Shown: positions 16,338 through 24,518 of the stretch, in pieces
Numbering within the stretch: the first letter of the stretch is position 1
Layout of the letters: each line of letters starts with the position of its first letter
DNA from: Desulfovirgula thermocuniculi DSM 16036
GTDB taxonomy: Bacteria > Bacillota > Desulfotomaculia > Desulfotomaculales > Desulfovirgulaceae
Reading direction: 5' to 3'
NCBI RefSeq assembly: GCF_000429345.1
Contig: NZ_AUBR01000006.1
Location: 1 to 64,000 of the forward strand
DNA length: 64,000 nt
The notes under the pieces: generated by a model
Seen by the model: the letters and a program-made list of their open reading frames with translations, nothing else
Database searches by the model: none
What the model was told of the DNA's origin: nothing
Program-made: the position numbers and the translations under genes

Positions 16338-17339
16338 TTGATTGACGTATCCAGAATCGGCTACGAGTTGTACTTGCTTACACCGGCCGGGGAGAGGGTG
16401 AACCTTTCTCCTTTCCTGCGTCACCTTGCGTGGGAGGAGAACGAAGGAGAGTTGGCCGTCAGGCTGGAAGCCGAACTCCAGAACACGCAGCTAACTAACG
16501 GTAACTGGCTGCACACATTGCTCCCGCTTGGCGGGCAGGTTTTCCTGTTTTCGGATTGGGGCAGCGGGCCACAGGAAATATTCCGGGGAACCATATTCAG
16601 GTGGCACTACCGTACCGATCCCCTTGGCCACTTCACGGTGACGGCTTACGACCACCTCATATACCTGACGAAGAGCAAGGACGACCGCTACTACAAGGCC
16701 GGCACGACCGCGAGGGCGATAATCGAGGACATAGCCGGGGAGTGGGGCATACCACTGGGGGAAGTGCAGGGACCTGACGTAGCCCTGGCGCGGCAGGTAT
16801 TCAGAGGAGAGAAGCTGGCGGATATGATCGCCAGCGTCCTGGAGCAGGCCAGGAAACTCGGCGCCGGCAAGTGGATTGTGCGCAGCAGGAGGGGGGCGGT
16901 TGACGTCATAAAGCCGGGGCAAAACACCCCGGTTTATTGTTTTACCGCAGATACCAACGCGGGGGCTATCGAGGACCAGCAGGACATCGAAGACTTGGTT
17001 ACGCGGGTGAAGATTTTAGGTGCCGAGGAAGAAGAGGCCCGCACACCGGTGGTGGCACAACTCGATGGGAGGACGGAATTCGGCGTATTGCAGGAGTTGG
17101 TTTACCAGCGGCATTACGACAACTTCGCCGCCGCGCAGAGTGCGGCGAGTGAAATCCTGAGTGAGCGCGGCCAACCCAGGCGAAAGCGGAAGATGCAGGC
17201 CCCGGACTTACCGTTCCTCCGCAAAGGGGACAAGGTGTACATAGCTGCCGGTACGCTGATAGGCTACTACATCGTGGCCGGAGTGGTGCATGATGCTACC
17301 AGCCGCACCATGACCCTGGAGGTGGAGGACGTTGAATAG
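16338..17339 (+). CDS. XkdQ-like baseplate hub protein
   Basis: 333 residues. Related to the contractile-tail hub (gpD/gp27 type): SRIGYELYLLTPAGERVNLS at the start, GTIFRWHYRTDPLGHFTVTA and YDHLIYLTKSKDDRYYKAGT in the middle, where AYDHL-type strands and a helix (RAIIEDIAGEWGIPL) follow, then a closing beta domain (FLRKGDKVYIAAGTLIGYYI). TTG 16338 is 17 bases after the XkdP stop. The gene order P-Q-R-S-T-U is conserved with PBSX. Confidence 0.88.
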   Translation: MIDVSRIGYELYLLTPAGERVNLSPFLRHLAWEENEGELAVRLEAELQNTQLTNGNWLHTLLPLGGQVFLFSDWGSGPQEIFRGTIFRWHYRTDPLGHFTVTAYDHLIYLTKSKDDRYYKAGTTARAIIEDIAGEWGIPLGEVQGPDVALARQVFRGEKLADMIASVLEQARKLGAGKWIVRSRRGAVDVIKPGQNTPVYCFTADTNAGAIEDQQDIEDLVTRVKILGAEEEEARTPVVAQLDGRTEFGVLQELVYQRHYDNFAAAQSAASEILSERGQPRRKRKMQAPDLPFLRKGDKVYIAAGTLIGYYIVAGVVHDATSRTMTLEVEDVE

Positions 17340-17730
17340 CGGTGCAAGCAAATTAGCCCGGGTGATAGCCGAGCGCATAGCCAGCCAGACCGCACGGCCG
17401 GACGCCCTAGAATTGGGCACCATCCAGGCCGACATGAGCCTGAAGCTGGACCGGTTCGCGGTGCCGATACCGAAGGGGGACTATCTCATAGCGGAGTGGT
17501 TGGTGCGGCTAGGTTTGCCGGCTTTTAGCATAACCGGCACTCAGACCGGGCTTAAAGATAGCCTTAACGGCAATGTTACCGGCCAGGCTACGTTTTCTTT
17601 CCAGCCGACCAGTATAGACGGAGCGCAGGTCGAATTCAAACCCGACCTCAAACCAGGCGACCGGGTGCTGGTGGCCTGGGTTAATAATCATACCGACCCG
17701 GTTGTTATCTCGAAGGTGGTGTCTTCGTAA
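17332..17730 (+). CDS. XkdR-like protein (DUF2577 family)
   Basis: 132 residues from TTG 17332, overlapping the preceding gene by 8 bases. It contains the ARPDALELGTIQADMSLKLD segment and ends with DLKPGDRVLVAWVNNHTDPV, an OB-fold-like strand pattern seen in this family of baseplate proteins. Exact function is not established; it lies between the hub and the gp25-like protein as in PBSX. Confidence 0.82.
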   Translation: MNSGASKLARVIAERIASQTARPDALELGTIQADMSLKLDRFAVPIPKGDYLIAEWLVRLGLPAFSITGTQTGLKDSLNGNVTGQATFSFQPTSIDGAQVEFKPDLKPGDRVLVAWVNNHTDPVVISKVVSS

Positions 17731-18176
17731 TGCCCAACCTCTACCCAACCTTTGAGGTACCACCGATAGTCGAGCAACAGCAAACAGAGCCAGCACCGAA
17801 ATACGGCAAAAGCTGGCTCTTTGATTTTGCAAAAGGTGATTTTGTGGTGGATGGCGCTGGGCGGGTGGTGCAAGCAGATGGGCATACCGCCTGGGTGCAA
17901 TGGTGCGTTAAAACGGTGCTCACCCAGAGATTTGCTTACGTGATTTACAGTTTTAATTACGGAACCGAGTTAGAAGAAGCGCTAAGACAGCCGGCTAGGA
18001 AAGCTGTGGAGGCAGAATTGGAAAGGGCAATTACAGAGGCCTTACTTGCAGACCCCAGGACTGAGATGGTGCGGGATTTTGCTTTCGACTGGCAAGGAGA
18101 TGAAGTAACAGTGGCTTTTACAGCAGTTCCAGTTATTGGGCCTCCGGAAAGGCTGGAGGTGAAAATAAATGGCTGA
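17730..18176 (+). CDS. XkdS-like baseplate wedge protein (DUF2634, gp25-related)
   Basis: 148 residues, ATG overlapping the previous stop by one base. The pattern YGKSWLFDFAKGDFVVDGAG with Val-rich strands, the helix TELEEALRQPARKAVEAELE (seen as GTELEEALRQ) and the closing VAFTAVPVIGPPERLEVKI match the DUF2634 family. These proteins start sheath assembly at the baseplate. It precedes the baseplate J protein. Confidence 0.85.
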   Translation: MPNLYPTFEVPPIVEQQQTEPAPKYGKSWLFDFAKGDFVVDGAGRVVQADGHTAWVQWCVKTVLTQRFAYVIYSFNYGTELEEALRQPARKAVEAELERAITEALLADPRTEMVRDFAFDWQGDEVTVAFTAVPVIGPPERLEVKING

Positions 18177-19269
18177 ACTCCCGGAATATCTAACAGACCA
18201 AACCTATGAAGCCATACTCCAGCGGATGCTCTCAAAGATCCCGGATGACATAGACAAAAGCGAGGGCAGTTTTATTTGGGATGCTCTTGCCCCCGTAGCC
18301 GCTGAGTTAGCCCAAGCAGCAATCTGGGCACAGGAAGTGTTGCGGCGGGGCTTCGCCCAGACTACCTTCGGGCAATACCTGGACCTGCGGGCCGCAGAGC
18401 ACGGACTTACCCGCAAACCGGCGGTGAAGGCTACCGGGCAGGTAGTGTTTACCGGCACACCTGGGACGATAATCCCTGCTGGCACCCAGGTAAGCACTGT
18501 GGGAAGCGAAGCGGCTCCGGCCATTTTCTTCGTTACCACTCAAGAAGTGACGATAGGATCGGACGGAACAGCTACGGCGAATATTGAAGCGGTAGAAGCA
18601 GGGTCAAAGGGCAACGTAGCGGCAGGAGCAATAAAGTTGCTGGCGCAGCCGGTTAGTGGGGTAATGGGTGTAAACAATCCAAACCCCACCACTGGTGGTA
18701 CGGAAGAAGAAAGTGATGCAGCGCTTCTGCAACGCTTACTGGAGCGTATGCAGAGGCCGCCGGATACGGGTAACAAAAACGACTATATTAGATGGGCTAA
18801 AGAAGTGCCAGGGGTTGGTGACGCAATATGCATTCCGCTTTGGAATGGGCCAGGAACCGTAAAAGTGGTGATAGTGGATAGTAATGGTGCGCCAGCTAAT
18901 CAGGAATTAATCGAGGCGGTACAAAATTATATTGCTCCAGCACCAGGTATGGGCGAAGGCAGAGCGCCAATAGGGGCAAGTGTAACAGTTGTTGCACCAG
19001 TTTCGGTGCCTATAAATGTAAGTGCCACCCTGACCTATAAGACTGGCTATGATCCGGCCTCCGTTCGGGCCAATGTCGAAGCCGCCATCGACAACCTCAT
19101 TAAGGGTTTGAAAATCGGCGAGGATGTACGTTATTCCGCTATTGCAAACGCTATCTATGATACCCCTGGCGTGGAAGACTATTCTAACTTACTCATTAAT
19201 GGCGGAACCTCCAACGTAAGCATAGCTGAGGACGCTAAGGCGGTCAAAGGGGTGGTGACCTTGACGTGA
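18169..19269 (+). CDS. baseplate J-like protein (XkdT-like)
   Basis: 366 residues forming the main wedge of the baseplate. Hallmarks are IDKSEGSFIWDALAPVAAEL near residue 25, FAQTTFGQYLDLRAAEHGLT, the beta domain GTIIPAGTQVST, ANIEAVEAGSKGNVAAG and GGTEEESDAALLQRLLERMQ. The C-terminal half has the VPINVSATLTYKTGYD strand and a final VEDYSNLLINGG segment. The start overlaps XkdS by 8 bases and the end overlaps XkdU by 4. Confidence 0.94.
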   Translation: MAELPEYLTDQTYEAILQRMLSKIPDDIDKSEGSFIWDALAPVAAELAQAAIWAQEVLRRGFAQTTFGQYLDLRAAEHGLTRKPAVKATGQVVFTGTPGTIIPAGTQVSTVGSEAAPAIFFVTTQEVTIGSDGTATANIEAVEAGSKGNVAAGAIKLLAQPVSGVMGVNNPNPTTGGTEEESDAALLQRLLERMQRPPDTGNKNDYIRWAKEVPGVGDAICIPLWNGPGTVKVVIVDSNGAPANQELIEAVQNYIAPAPGMGEGRAPIGASVTVVAPVSVPINVSATLTYKTGYDPASVRANVEAAIDNLIKGLKIGEDVRYSAIANAIYDTPGVEDYSNLLINGGTSNVSIAEDAKAVKGVVTLT

Positions 19270-20612
19270 GCTTAACTTCCGAACACGGAAAGAGAATGCT
19301 TAGTTACCTGCCGCGCTATTACGAAACTAGCCTGGTTATGCAGGCTATACTGGAGGCGCAAGGACAGGAGCTTGACAGTGTTTATCGCACACTAAATGAA
19401 ATACTGGAGCAATTTTTTGTGCAGACGGCAACCTGGGGCCTCCGGTATTGGGAAGAAGCCTGCGGCTTACCTACTAACGAGCAGGAGCCCATCGAGGCTA
19501 GGCGAGCCCGGGTACTAGCGAAACTGCGTAGTTTCCCGTCTGCTAGGCGGGCAGATATCGAGCGGGTTGTTGCCAGTTTTGTGGCGGGCTATTTTGATAT
19601 CTTGGAGCATCCACGTTTTTATTCTTTCTACGTTCGGGTTGCTTGGAACAAGGTAGCCGATCTCAATGCTTTGGTAAAGGCGTTAGATGAAGTTCGCCCA
19701 GCTCATATCGCATTTGGCGTAGTGGGTATTCCCGATCGGATGTTCATGTTAAATCATGCGGGTACAATCGTGACCGTTACCCAGGATCTATCCTGGCGGG
19801 AGACCAAGGCGTGGAAGGTGTTCACCGGGCCGCGGCTCAATGCATCCGGTGCCGTCGAGGCCGTGACGGAAGACGTCTCTTGGAGCGAAACAATAACCTT
19901 TAAGGTGTTTACCGGGCCCCGGCTCGGCAGCCTGAAACTCAATCAGGCCGGAGCGGTGCAGACTGTCACCACCGACGAGGGATGGGATGAGACAGTCATC
20001 CATTATAAATTCACCGGACCACGGCTCAATGGACCTACTACGTTGAGGTTCAACGGAATTGGCAGACAAAACGAAGGTCCCAAGACCAGCGAGCAGATGG
20101 TGACGCACCATGAGGTTCTGGTGACCAAGAAAACCTTCCCGACTGGGCAACTGCTCAATGCCGGGCCAACATCTACCCAACAACAAACGCTACATCACCT
20201 CGGTAGTCGAACCTATAAACGTTTTGTGGCGCCGTTGGCGGCCCTAAATGCCCGCGGTACCGTGATCGAGGACGTGGTGGACCACGGCTGGGATGAGACA
20301 ATTACTGAGCATAGGTTCACGGGTCCACGGTTCAACAGCCCGCTGACTTTGGCTATGACCGGTCAGGCCAGGTTAAACGCCGGGCCAAAAACCAGCGAGC
20401 AGGTGGTGGTCCATCATCCGGTTTTGGAGGTCACCGTCAAGAACGACGGCGGCACCCTTCTAAATCGGGGGCCCACCGAGACAAGGCAGGAGATCATAAA
20501 TCACCCGGATGTGCGGACGTACAAGAAATTCAATCCCGAGGTCGGCATGGTCCTCAACAGCAAGCCGGTCCTGGGGTACATGTGGAAGAAAGAACTGAAG
20601 GAGGCGGTCTAA
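19266..20612 (+). CDS. XkdU-like baseplate protein fused to a repetitive fibre-like region
   Basis: 448 residues. Residues 1-~165 match the XkdU/YmfQ (DUF2313) family: RMLSYLPRYYETSLVMQAIL, WGLRYWEEACGLPTNEQEP and RARVLAKLRSFPSARRADIE. Usual members are ~190-200 residues long. Residues ~175-448 are beta-rich repeats: FTGPRL/F occurs four times, and a ~102-residue unit (GWDET ... FTGPR ... GPKTSEQ ... HH ... TYKRF/KKF) is tandemly duplicated. I infer a fusion of the baseplate protein to a fibre stalk or carbohydrate-binding region. Confidence 0.8.
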   Translation: MSLTSEHGKRMLSYLPRYYETSLVMQAILEAQGQELDSVYRTLNEILEQFFVQTATWGLRYWEEACGLPTNEQEPIEARRARVLAKLRSFPSARRADIERVVASFVAGYFDILEHPRFYSFYVRVAWNKVADLNALVKALDEVRPAHIAFGVVGIPDRMFMLNHAGTIVTVTQDLSWRETKAWKVFTGPRLNASGAVEAVTEDVSWSETITFKVFTGPRLGSLKLNQAGAVQTVTTDEGWDETVIHYKFTGPRLNGPTTLRFNGIGRQNEGPKTSEQMVTHHEVLVTKKTFPTGQLLNAGPTSTQQQTLHHLGSRTYKRFVAPLAALNARGTVIEDVVDHGWDETITEHRFTGPRFNSPLTLAMTGQARLNAGPKTSEQVVVHHPVLEVTVKNDGGTLLNRGPTETRQEIINHPDVRTYKKFNPEVGMVLNSKPVLGYMWKKELKEAV

Positions 20613-20613
20613 T

Positions 20614-22290
20614 GTGGCAGAGAAGCTGGTGAAGTACCAGGGCGATACTACACAGCGCGAGCTCTGGTTGGGCGGGCCAGTGGTGAATACGGGTGTTTCA
20701 CGGCTGCTTGACCCTACCGACCGGAGTTTTACGGCGGTGATGTTCCAACAGGGGAAGCCGCCCCTGGACTCGGAGGTTAACCTTCTGCAGCAGATCCAAA
20801 ATCACCTGCGGGCGCAAATTATGCGGCAACTGATGCCGTCGGGGATAGTTTCTCTGGGCGCGCTAACTACTGGAGTGACCTCGCCGCTTAATTGCCTGCG
20901 GCTGGGCGAGACCTATGCGCTGGTTAACGGCTGGCTGGTAAAAATAGCGGGGGCCAACCGGAGCGATACCGCTAACGACATTATTTTCCCGGAAGCCCCT
21001 ATTTCGGGCTACCGAGATGACCTGGCTTTTGTCGAGTTCTGGTTTGAGGAAGTGGCGCCTACCGGAAGCCCGGAAACCGACAGCGAGAACGTCTATAAAT
21101 ACGGCGGTGTCCAGAGCGGTACCCTGACCAACGATCTCCAGGATACCACCATAGGGGATGAGACCACCCGGCGCATTCAACTCAGGTGGCGCATCCGGAC
21201 TGTGGCCGACGTCGACTTTGTGAACTACCCAGATGGCGTTAATCATGGGGACAAAGTCAAGGCCTGGGGCGGGGCTGGGGCCGATACCACTTACACTTTC
21301 TCGCCGTCGAATACCGACAGCAAGCTCTACGTGGCCGGTGACGGTTCCGAAGCGGCCTGCGATGCCCTCAAATGCGCCACGGGGTATGTCTATGCCCTGA
21401 GCTTATTTAAGGTTCATCGGCGGAACCAGACGGCCTATGATGCCGTGAATAACCCTGACGGCGCCCCGGCCTATGGGCAGCCCAACCCGCGGCCAGACCA
21501 ACTATTCCACAACGTCATTGCGGCCAGGGACGTAACGCCAACCTATTTTTTGACCGACCTGAAGGAATACCTCTCTCCAGGCATTGAAGCCATGGGAGCC
21601 ACCGTAATGGAGCTTGCCCGGGCGGTCAGGAGCACCGACCTCGAGCTGGACAAATGGAAAAAGCAGCGACTGCAACAGGGCACGGTGACCATCTACAATA
21701 AGCTGGTGGTCGAAGGAGCAGTTATCAATGGAGTGCCCAATTCGAGGAACATCCAGGTTACAAAGACTGGTACCTATACGGCCGGTAATGTTTCCAGGGT
21801 GTATGTGGATGGTAAAGACGTCCTGATCCCGGATGAGCAGAACGTGGCTGCGGTGCCCACGAACCCGGACACGGTGGCCAAGACTTACTACACCTGGCTG
21901 GACTGGGATGCCAGCGCTGGGAGATATAAAGTATACCTTGGCACCGCCGTCCCGGAGGGCAAATTGAAGCTCTACCAGATCATGGTGCCGGCGGGCGACC
22001 AGGGCACAGACCTGAGCGCCTGCACCTTCACAGACCAACGGCGGCTGGAACCAGGGCACCCGAACTATTACAACACCAAGCCCTTCGCCTTAGTCAGCCC
22101 TGCGGGGTACCCGATGCTGGACACTCCGGATTATGACGTGTTACTCACGGTGGAAAGCGCCAGCGATCTGGATAAGGTTGGCCGCCTAGAGGTCTATGAT
22201 AAGGCGAGCAACGGGTTCAAGATCAGGCTTACCGGCACCGCGGATAACGTTCAGGTGCGCTGGACTATTGTTAATCCGGATATCGCTTAA
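20614..22290 (+). CDS. tail fibre / baseplate appendage protein (DUF4815-like)
   Basis: 558 residues from GTG 20614 behind AAGGAGG. The N-terminus SRLLDPTDRSFTAVMFQQGK, with PPLDSEVNLLQQIQ following, matches proteins that attach fibres to myovirus baseplates; the ~200-residue middle is beta-rich (WRIRTVADVDFVNYPDG). The C-terminus has sandwich-like strands (YYTWLDWDASAGRYKVYLGT). It lies directly upstream of the DGR region and probably carries or anchors the variable protein. Confidence 0.7.
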   Translation: MAEKLVKYQGDTTQRELWLGGPVVNTGVSRLLDPTDRSFTAVMFQQGKPPLDSEVNLLQQIQNHLRAQIMRQLMPSGIVSLGALTTGVTSPLNCLRLGETYALVNGWLVKIAGANRSDTANDIIFPEAPISGYRDDLAFVEFWFEEVAPTGSPETDSENVYKYGGVQSGTLTNDLQDTTIGDETTRRIQLRWRIRTVADVDFVNYPDGVNHGDKVKAWGGAGADTTYTFSPSNTDSKLYVAGDGSEAACDALKCATGYVYALSLFKVHRRNQTAYDAVNNPDGAPAYGQPNPRPDQLFHNVIAARDVTPTYFLTDLKEYLSPGIEAMGATVMELARAVRSTDLELDKWKKQRLQQGTVTIYNKLVVEGAVINGVPNSRNIQVTKTGTYTAGNVSRVYVDGKDVLIPDEQNVAAVPTNPDTVAKTYYTWLDWDASAGRYKVYLGTAVPEGKLKLYQIMVPAGDQGTDLSACTFTDQRRLEPGHPNYYNTKPFALVSPAGYPMLDTPDYDVLLTVESASDLDKVGRLEVYDKASNGFKIRLTGTADNVQVRWTIVNPDIA

Positions 22291-22302
22291 GGGGGTGAGC
22301 GG

Positions 22303-22650
22303 ATGATTGTACGAGAAGTAAATGAGGGGCCGAAAATCGACTACGCGCTGAACGGGACGGTCCTGAGTCTGGGCAGCGGAACCATCTCGATTGATCTAGC
22401 GGCCCGGCAGCAGGATACGGAGACGGTGATCGATATCTGCCGCGACGACGGCCACCTGGTGGAAGGCATGGGGCGATGGTACGTGGCCACCATCATCATT
22501 CCGCCAAGGCGCTATCACCTGGTGGACACCGGCCAGGTAGACGAGAACGGGGCGCCGGTTCTGGCGCGGGAGGCTTTGCCGTTGGACACGGGTTCGGTAG
22601 TTCTAAACCTTTGGGCTTTGCCAAAACAAGAAGGAGGTAGCGAAGCATGA
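22303..22650 (+). CDS. small protein upstream of the DGR target
   Basis: 115 residues from ATG 22303 with GGGGGTGAGCGG upstream; its stop overlaps the DGR target start by four bases (ATGA). It is beta-rich (IDYALNGTVLSLGSGTISID, then WYVATIIIPPRRYHLVDTG) and has no signal peptide. Tight coupling to the target suggests that it joins the target to the fibre or helps it fold, as small chaperone-like partners do, but no family is recognised. Confidence 0.6.
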   Translation: MIVREVNEGPKIDYALNGTVLSLGSGTISIDLAARQQDTETVIDICRDDGHLVEGMGRWYVATIIIPPRRYHLVDTGQVDENGAPVLAREALPLDTGSVVLNLWALPKQEGGSEA

Positions 22651-23780
22651 TTTTCTCAATTAAAGATACCTACCGTCAGGCTGTGGAGGCTGCCAGCGGT
22701 GGAAAGAACACGGTGCTTTACGATGATCTGGGTTACCCATCCATAATGGTTATCATCCCAAGGTTCAAACTGAGCGACATAGACCCCACGTGGCCCTCCG
22801 ATCCCCATCCTGCCTTCGTTGTAAACGGTCGTATCGTTGACGAAATCTTTATCTCCAAGTTCCAAAACGTAGTGGTGGGCGGGCGCGCCCTCTCTCTGCC
22901 GATGCAGGACCCCAAGGTCTATGTGAACTTCGACCAGGCCAGGGGTTACTGCACCGCCAAGGGTAAGGGTTGGCATTTGATGACGAACGCGGAGTGGGCC
23001 GCGATTGCCCTCTGGTGCTGGAAGAACGGTTTCTTGCCGCGGGGGAATAACTATGCCGGAGCCGACCACGGAGCACTGTATGAGAACGGCCGCAAAACCT
23101 ATGACTGGATTCTCACTTACAACTGGAACAACCGGGCCTATAAGATTGACGGAGCGAATTATTACCATGTAGGCCGGGTGGCCACAGGGAGTGGGCCCGC
23201 TTCCTGGTACCACGACAACACCCCCTTTGGCATTGCCGACCTAAACGGTAACGTATGGGAGTGGGTCGACGGGCTGAAACTCCACGATGGTAAGATATAC
23301 GTCCATGGCGCCGGCGGAGTGGCCCAAAACAACTTCGAGACTCAAAACAACAGCCATGATGTGACCGGCTGGGTGGATACCGGGGCATTCTTCGACAGCA
23401 CCGTGGCGGGCGATACAACTCAGACCAGCCACGAGATAGCCGGTGATCCGATTTTGAGCGCGGACCTGACCAACCCCATGTATACTACTGACCCCACTTC
23501 TGATGCCTACTACGGCTATGAATATGTTGACTTTGAGAGCCTGACCGCCGAGACCGGCTTTACGCCCCCGGCCATGCTGAAACATCTGGCTATCCAACCC
23601 CCCGGCACTGGCCTTGGCGGCGACGGCCTCTGGGTGCGTAACTACGGGGAGCGCCTCCCGCTCCGGGGCGGGGGTTGGGGCGGTGGTTCGCACGCCGGGG
23701 TTTTTGCTCTGAACCTGGGCGACGCCCGCTCGGCCTCGGCCAACAACATCGGCTTCCGCGCGGCTTTTATTCCCGTGTAA
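22647..23780 (+). CDS. DGR target protein: C-type-lectin / formylglycine-generating-enzyme-like receptor-binding protein
   Basis: 377 residues. The C-terminal domain has the C-type lectin fold used by DGR targets: CTAKGKGWHLMTNAEWAAIA, DLNGNVWEWVDGL (199-210), and a final LRGGGWGGGSHAG and NNIGFRAAF. The variable repeat covers codons 335-373. Nine residues differ from the template-encoded ones: L339, G343, G345, G346, H349, G358, D359, A363 and A365; N356 is an unchanged template AAC. Constant core residues (W344, F353, L355, L357, I368, G369, F370, R371) are spared. I infer that it sits at the fibre tip and binds host surface ligands. ATG 22647 follows AAGGAGGTAG. Confidence 0.93.
   Translation: MIFSIKDTYRQAVEAASGGKNTVLYDDLGYPSIMVIIPRFKLSDIDPTWPSDPHPAFVVNGRIVDEIFISKFQNVVVGGRALSLPMQDPKVYVNFDQARGYCTAKGKGWHLMTNAEWAAIALWCWKNGFLPRGNNYAGADHGALYENGRKTYDWILTYNWNNRAYKIDGANYYHVGRVATGSGPASWYHDNTPFGIADLNGNVWEWVDGLKLHDGKIYVHGAGGVAQNNFETQNNSHDVTGWVDTGAFFDSTVAGDTTQTSHEIAGDPILSADLTNPMYTTDPTSDAYYGYEYVDFESLTAETGFTPPAMLKHLAIQPPGTGLGGDGLWVRNYGERLPLRGGGWGGGSHAGVFALNLGDARSASANNIGFRAAFIPV
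23650..23766 (+). repeat. DGR variable repeat (VR)
   Basis: 117 bp at the 3' end of the target gene, matching the TR at 24215-24331 base for base except at 13 positions (repeat positions 12, 24, 25, 31, 33, 34, 44, 69, 70, 72, 84, 85, 91). At all 13 the TR has A; the VR has G at nine and C at four. The 94 positions where TR is not A are identical. The last 26 bases, which include five TR adenines, are unchanged and correspond to the expected initiation-of-mutagenic-homing (IMH) end. Confidence 0.97.
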
Positions 23781-23807
23781 TCTGGGTTCTGAAACCTGAA
23801 ATCTGCT

Positions 23808-23827
23808 GGGCGGGCGACAGCCCGCCC
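23808..23827 (+). promoter_or_regulatory. DGR retrohoming hairpin / cruciform with GACA loop
   Basis: A perfect 8-bp stem (GGGCGGGC with GCCCGCCC) closing a four-base loop GACA, starting 41 bases after the VR end. In the Bordetella phage BPP-1 DGR, hairpins of this size with GRNA loops downstream of VR are needed for efficient target recognition; GACA fits GRNA. Lies between the target stop and the avd start. Confidence 0.85.
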
Positions 23828-23857
23828 TCCCAGTTCTTGAACACGGGGGTAAAAGCC

Positions 23858-24193
23858 TTGGCTGAGGAGTTGAAGGTTCTACAAAAAACCTACGACATGA
23901 TCCAGTATGGCTATATTTGCCTGCGGCAGTACCCCAAAAGCGAGAAGCACACTTTGGCGGCCGAGACCAAGCGGGCCATGTTTGAGTTGCTAAAGGCCAT
24001 CATCATGGCCAATAGGCGATACTACAAGAAGAACGCAATCCAAGAGGCTGACGTCCAGTTAGAAATCCTCCGCCATTATATACGGCTTGCAAAGGACCTG
24101 GAGTTTCTACCCATCAAAAAGTACGAGAACTGGTCTAAGATGACCACAGAAATAGGGAAAATGATTGGCGGCTGGCTTAAGTCAGCCCGTTAA
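23858..24193 (+). CDS. avd: DGR accessory variability determinant (Avd-like four-helix bundle)
   Basis: 111 residues from TTG 23858, behind GGGGGT at 23845-23850; the frame runs further upstream only through the VR shadow. Helices QKTYDMIQYGYICLRQYP, ETKRAMFELLKAIIMANRRY, VQLEILRHYIRLAKDLEFLP and NWSKMTTEIGKMIGGWLKS match the bAvd / 23S-intervening-sequence-protein fold, a basic pentameric barrel that binds RT and template RNA in known DGRs. Many Lys and Arg residues fit nucleic acid binding. Placed between target and TR, and presumably co-transcribed with both. Confidence 0.88.
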   Translation: MAEELKVLQKTYDMIQYGYICLRQYPKSEKHTLAAETKRAMFELLKAIIMANRRYYKKNAIQEADVQLEILRHYIRLAKDLEFLPIKKYENWSKMTTEIGKMIGGWLKSAR

Positions 24194-24214
24194 TCATTTT
24201 GGGGAGAAAGCCAA

Positions 24215-24331
24215 AGCGCCTCCCGATCCGGGGCGGGAATTGGGACAATGGTTCGCAAGCCGGGGTTTTTGCTCTGAACCTGAACAACGCCCGCTCGAAC
24301 TCGGACAACAACATCGGCTTCCGCGCGGCTT
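24215..24331 (+). repeat. DGR template repeat (TR)
   Basis: 117 bp non-coding template with 23 adenines, 13 of them altered in VR. Read in the VR frame its adenine-rich codons are AAC, AAT, GAC, CAA and ATC, arranged so that most A changes cannot give a stop codon. It lies 21 bases after avd and 187 bases before the RT start; the transcript of this segment (roughly 24200-24518) would be the template RNA. The open frame through it is not a gene. Confidence 0.96.
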
Positions 24332-24349
24332 CACCCTGTAGCCAGAAGT

Positions 24350-24369
24350 GGCCGGCTCACGGGCCGGCC
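24350..24369 (+). promoter_or_regulatory. hairpin downstream of TR
   Basis: A 7-bp stem (GGCCGGC 24350-24356 with GCCGGCC 24363-24369) with a six-base loop, 19 bases after the TR. It lies in the part of the template RNA known from BPP-1 to be needed for cDNA priming and Avd/RT binding. It may shape that RNA. Confidence 0.5.
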
Positions 24370-24518
24370 TCCAGCGCGCAGGGGTAAAGGGGCTTTCTTC
24401 CCTGCCGCGCTCCCGCCAAAGCTCGGGACCGGCAAAAAACTGAATTGCCGGGAAGGCAGTTAGTAACCCGCGAGGGCGAAGGGTGCCACGCCCGGCGCCT
24501 CTTTTTAGAGGTGATGAC

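Noticed and set aside
24199-24387. 62-codon open frame through the template repeat
   Set aside because: It is the TR read in the VR frame and resembles the end of the target protein only for that reason; no ribosome site or independent coding character.
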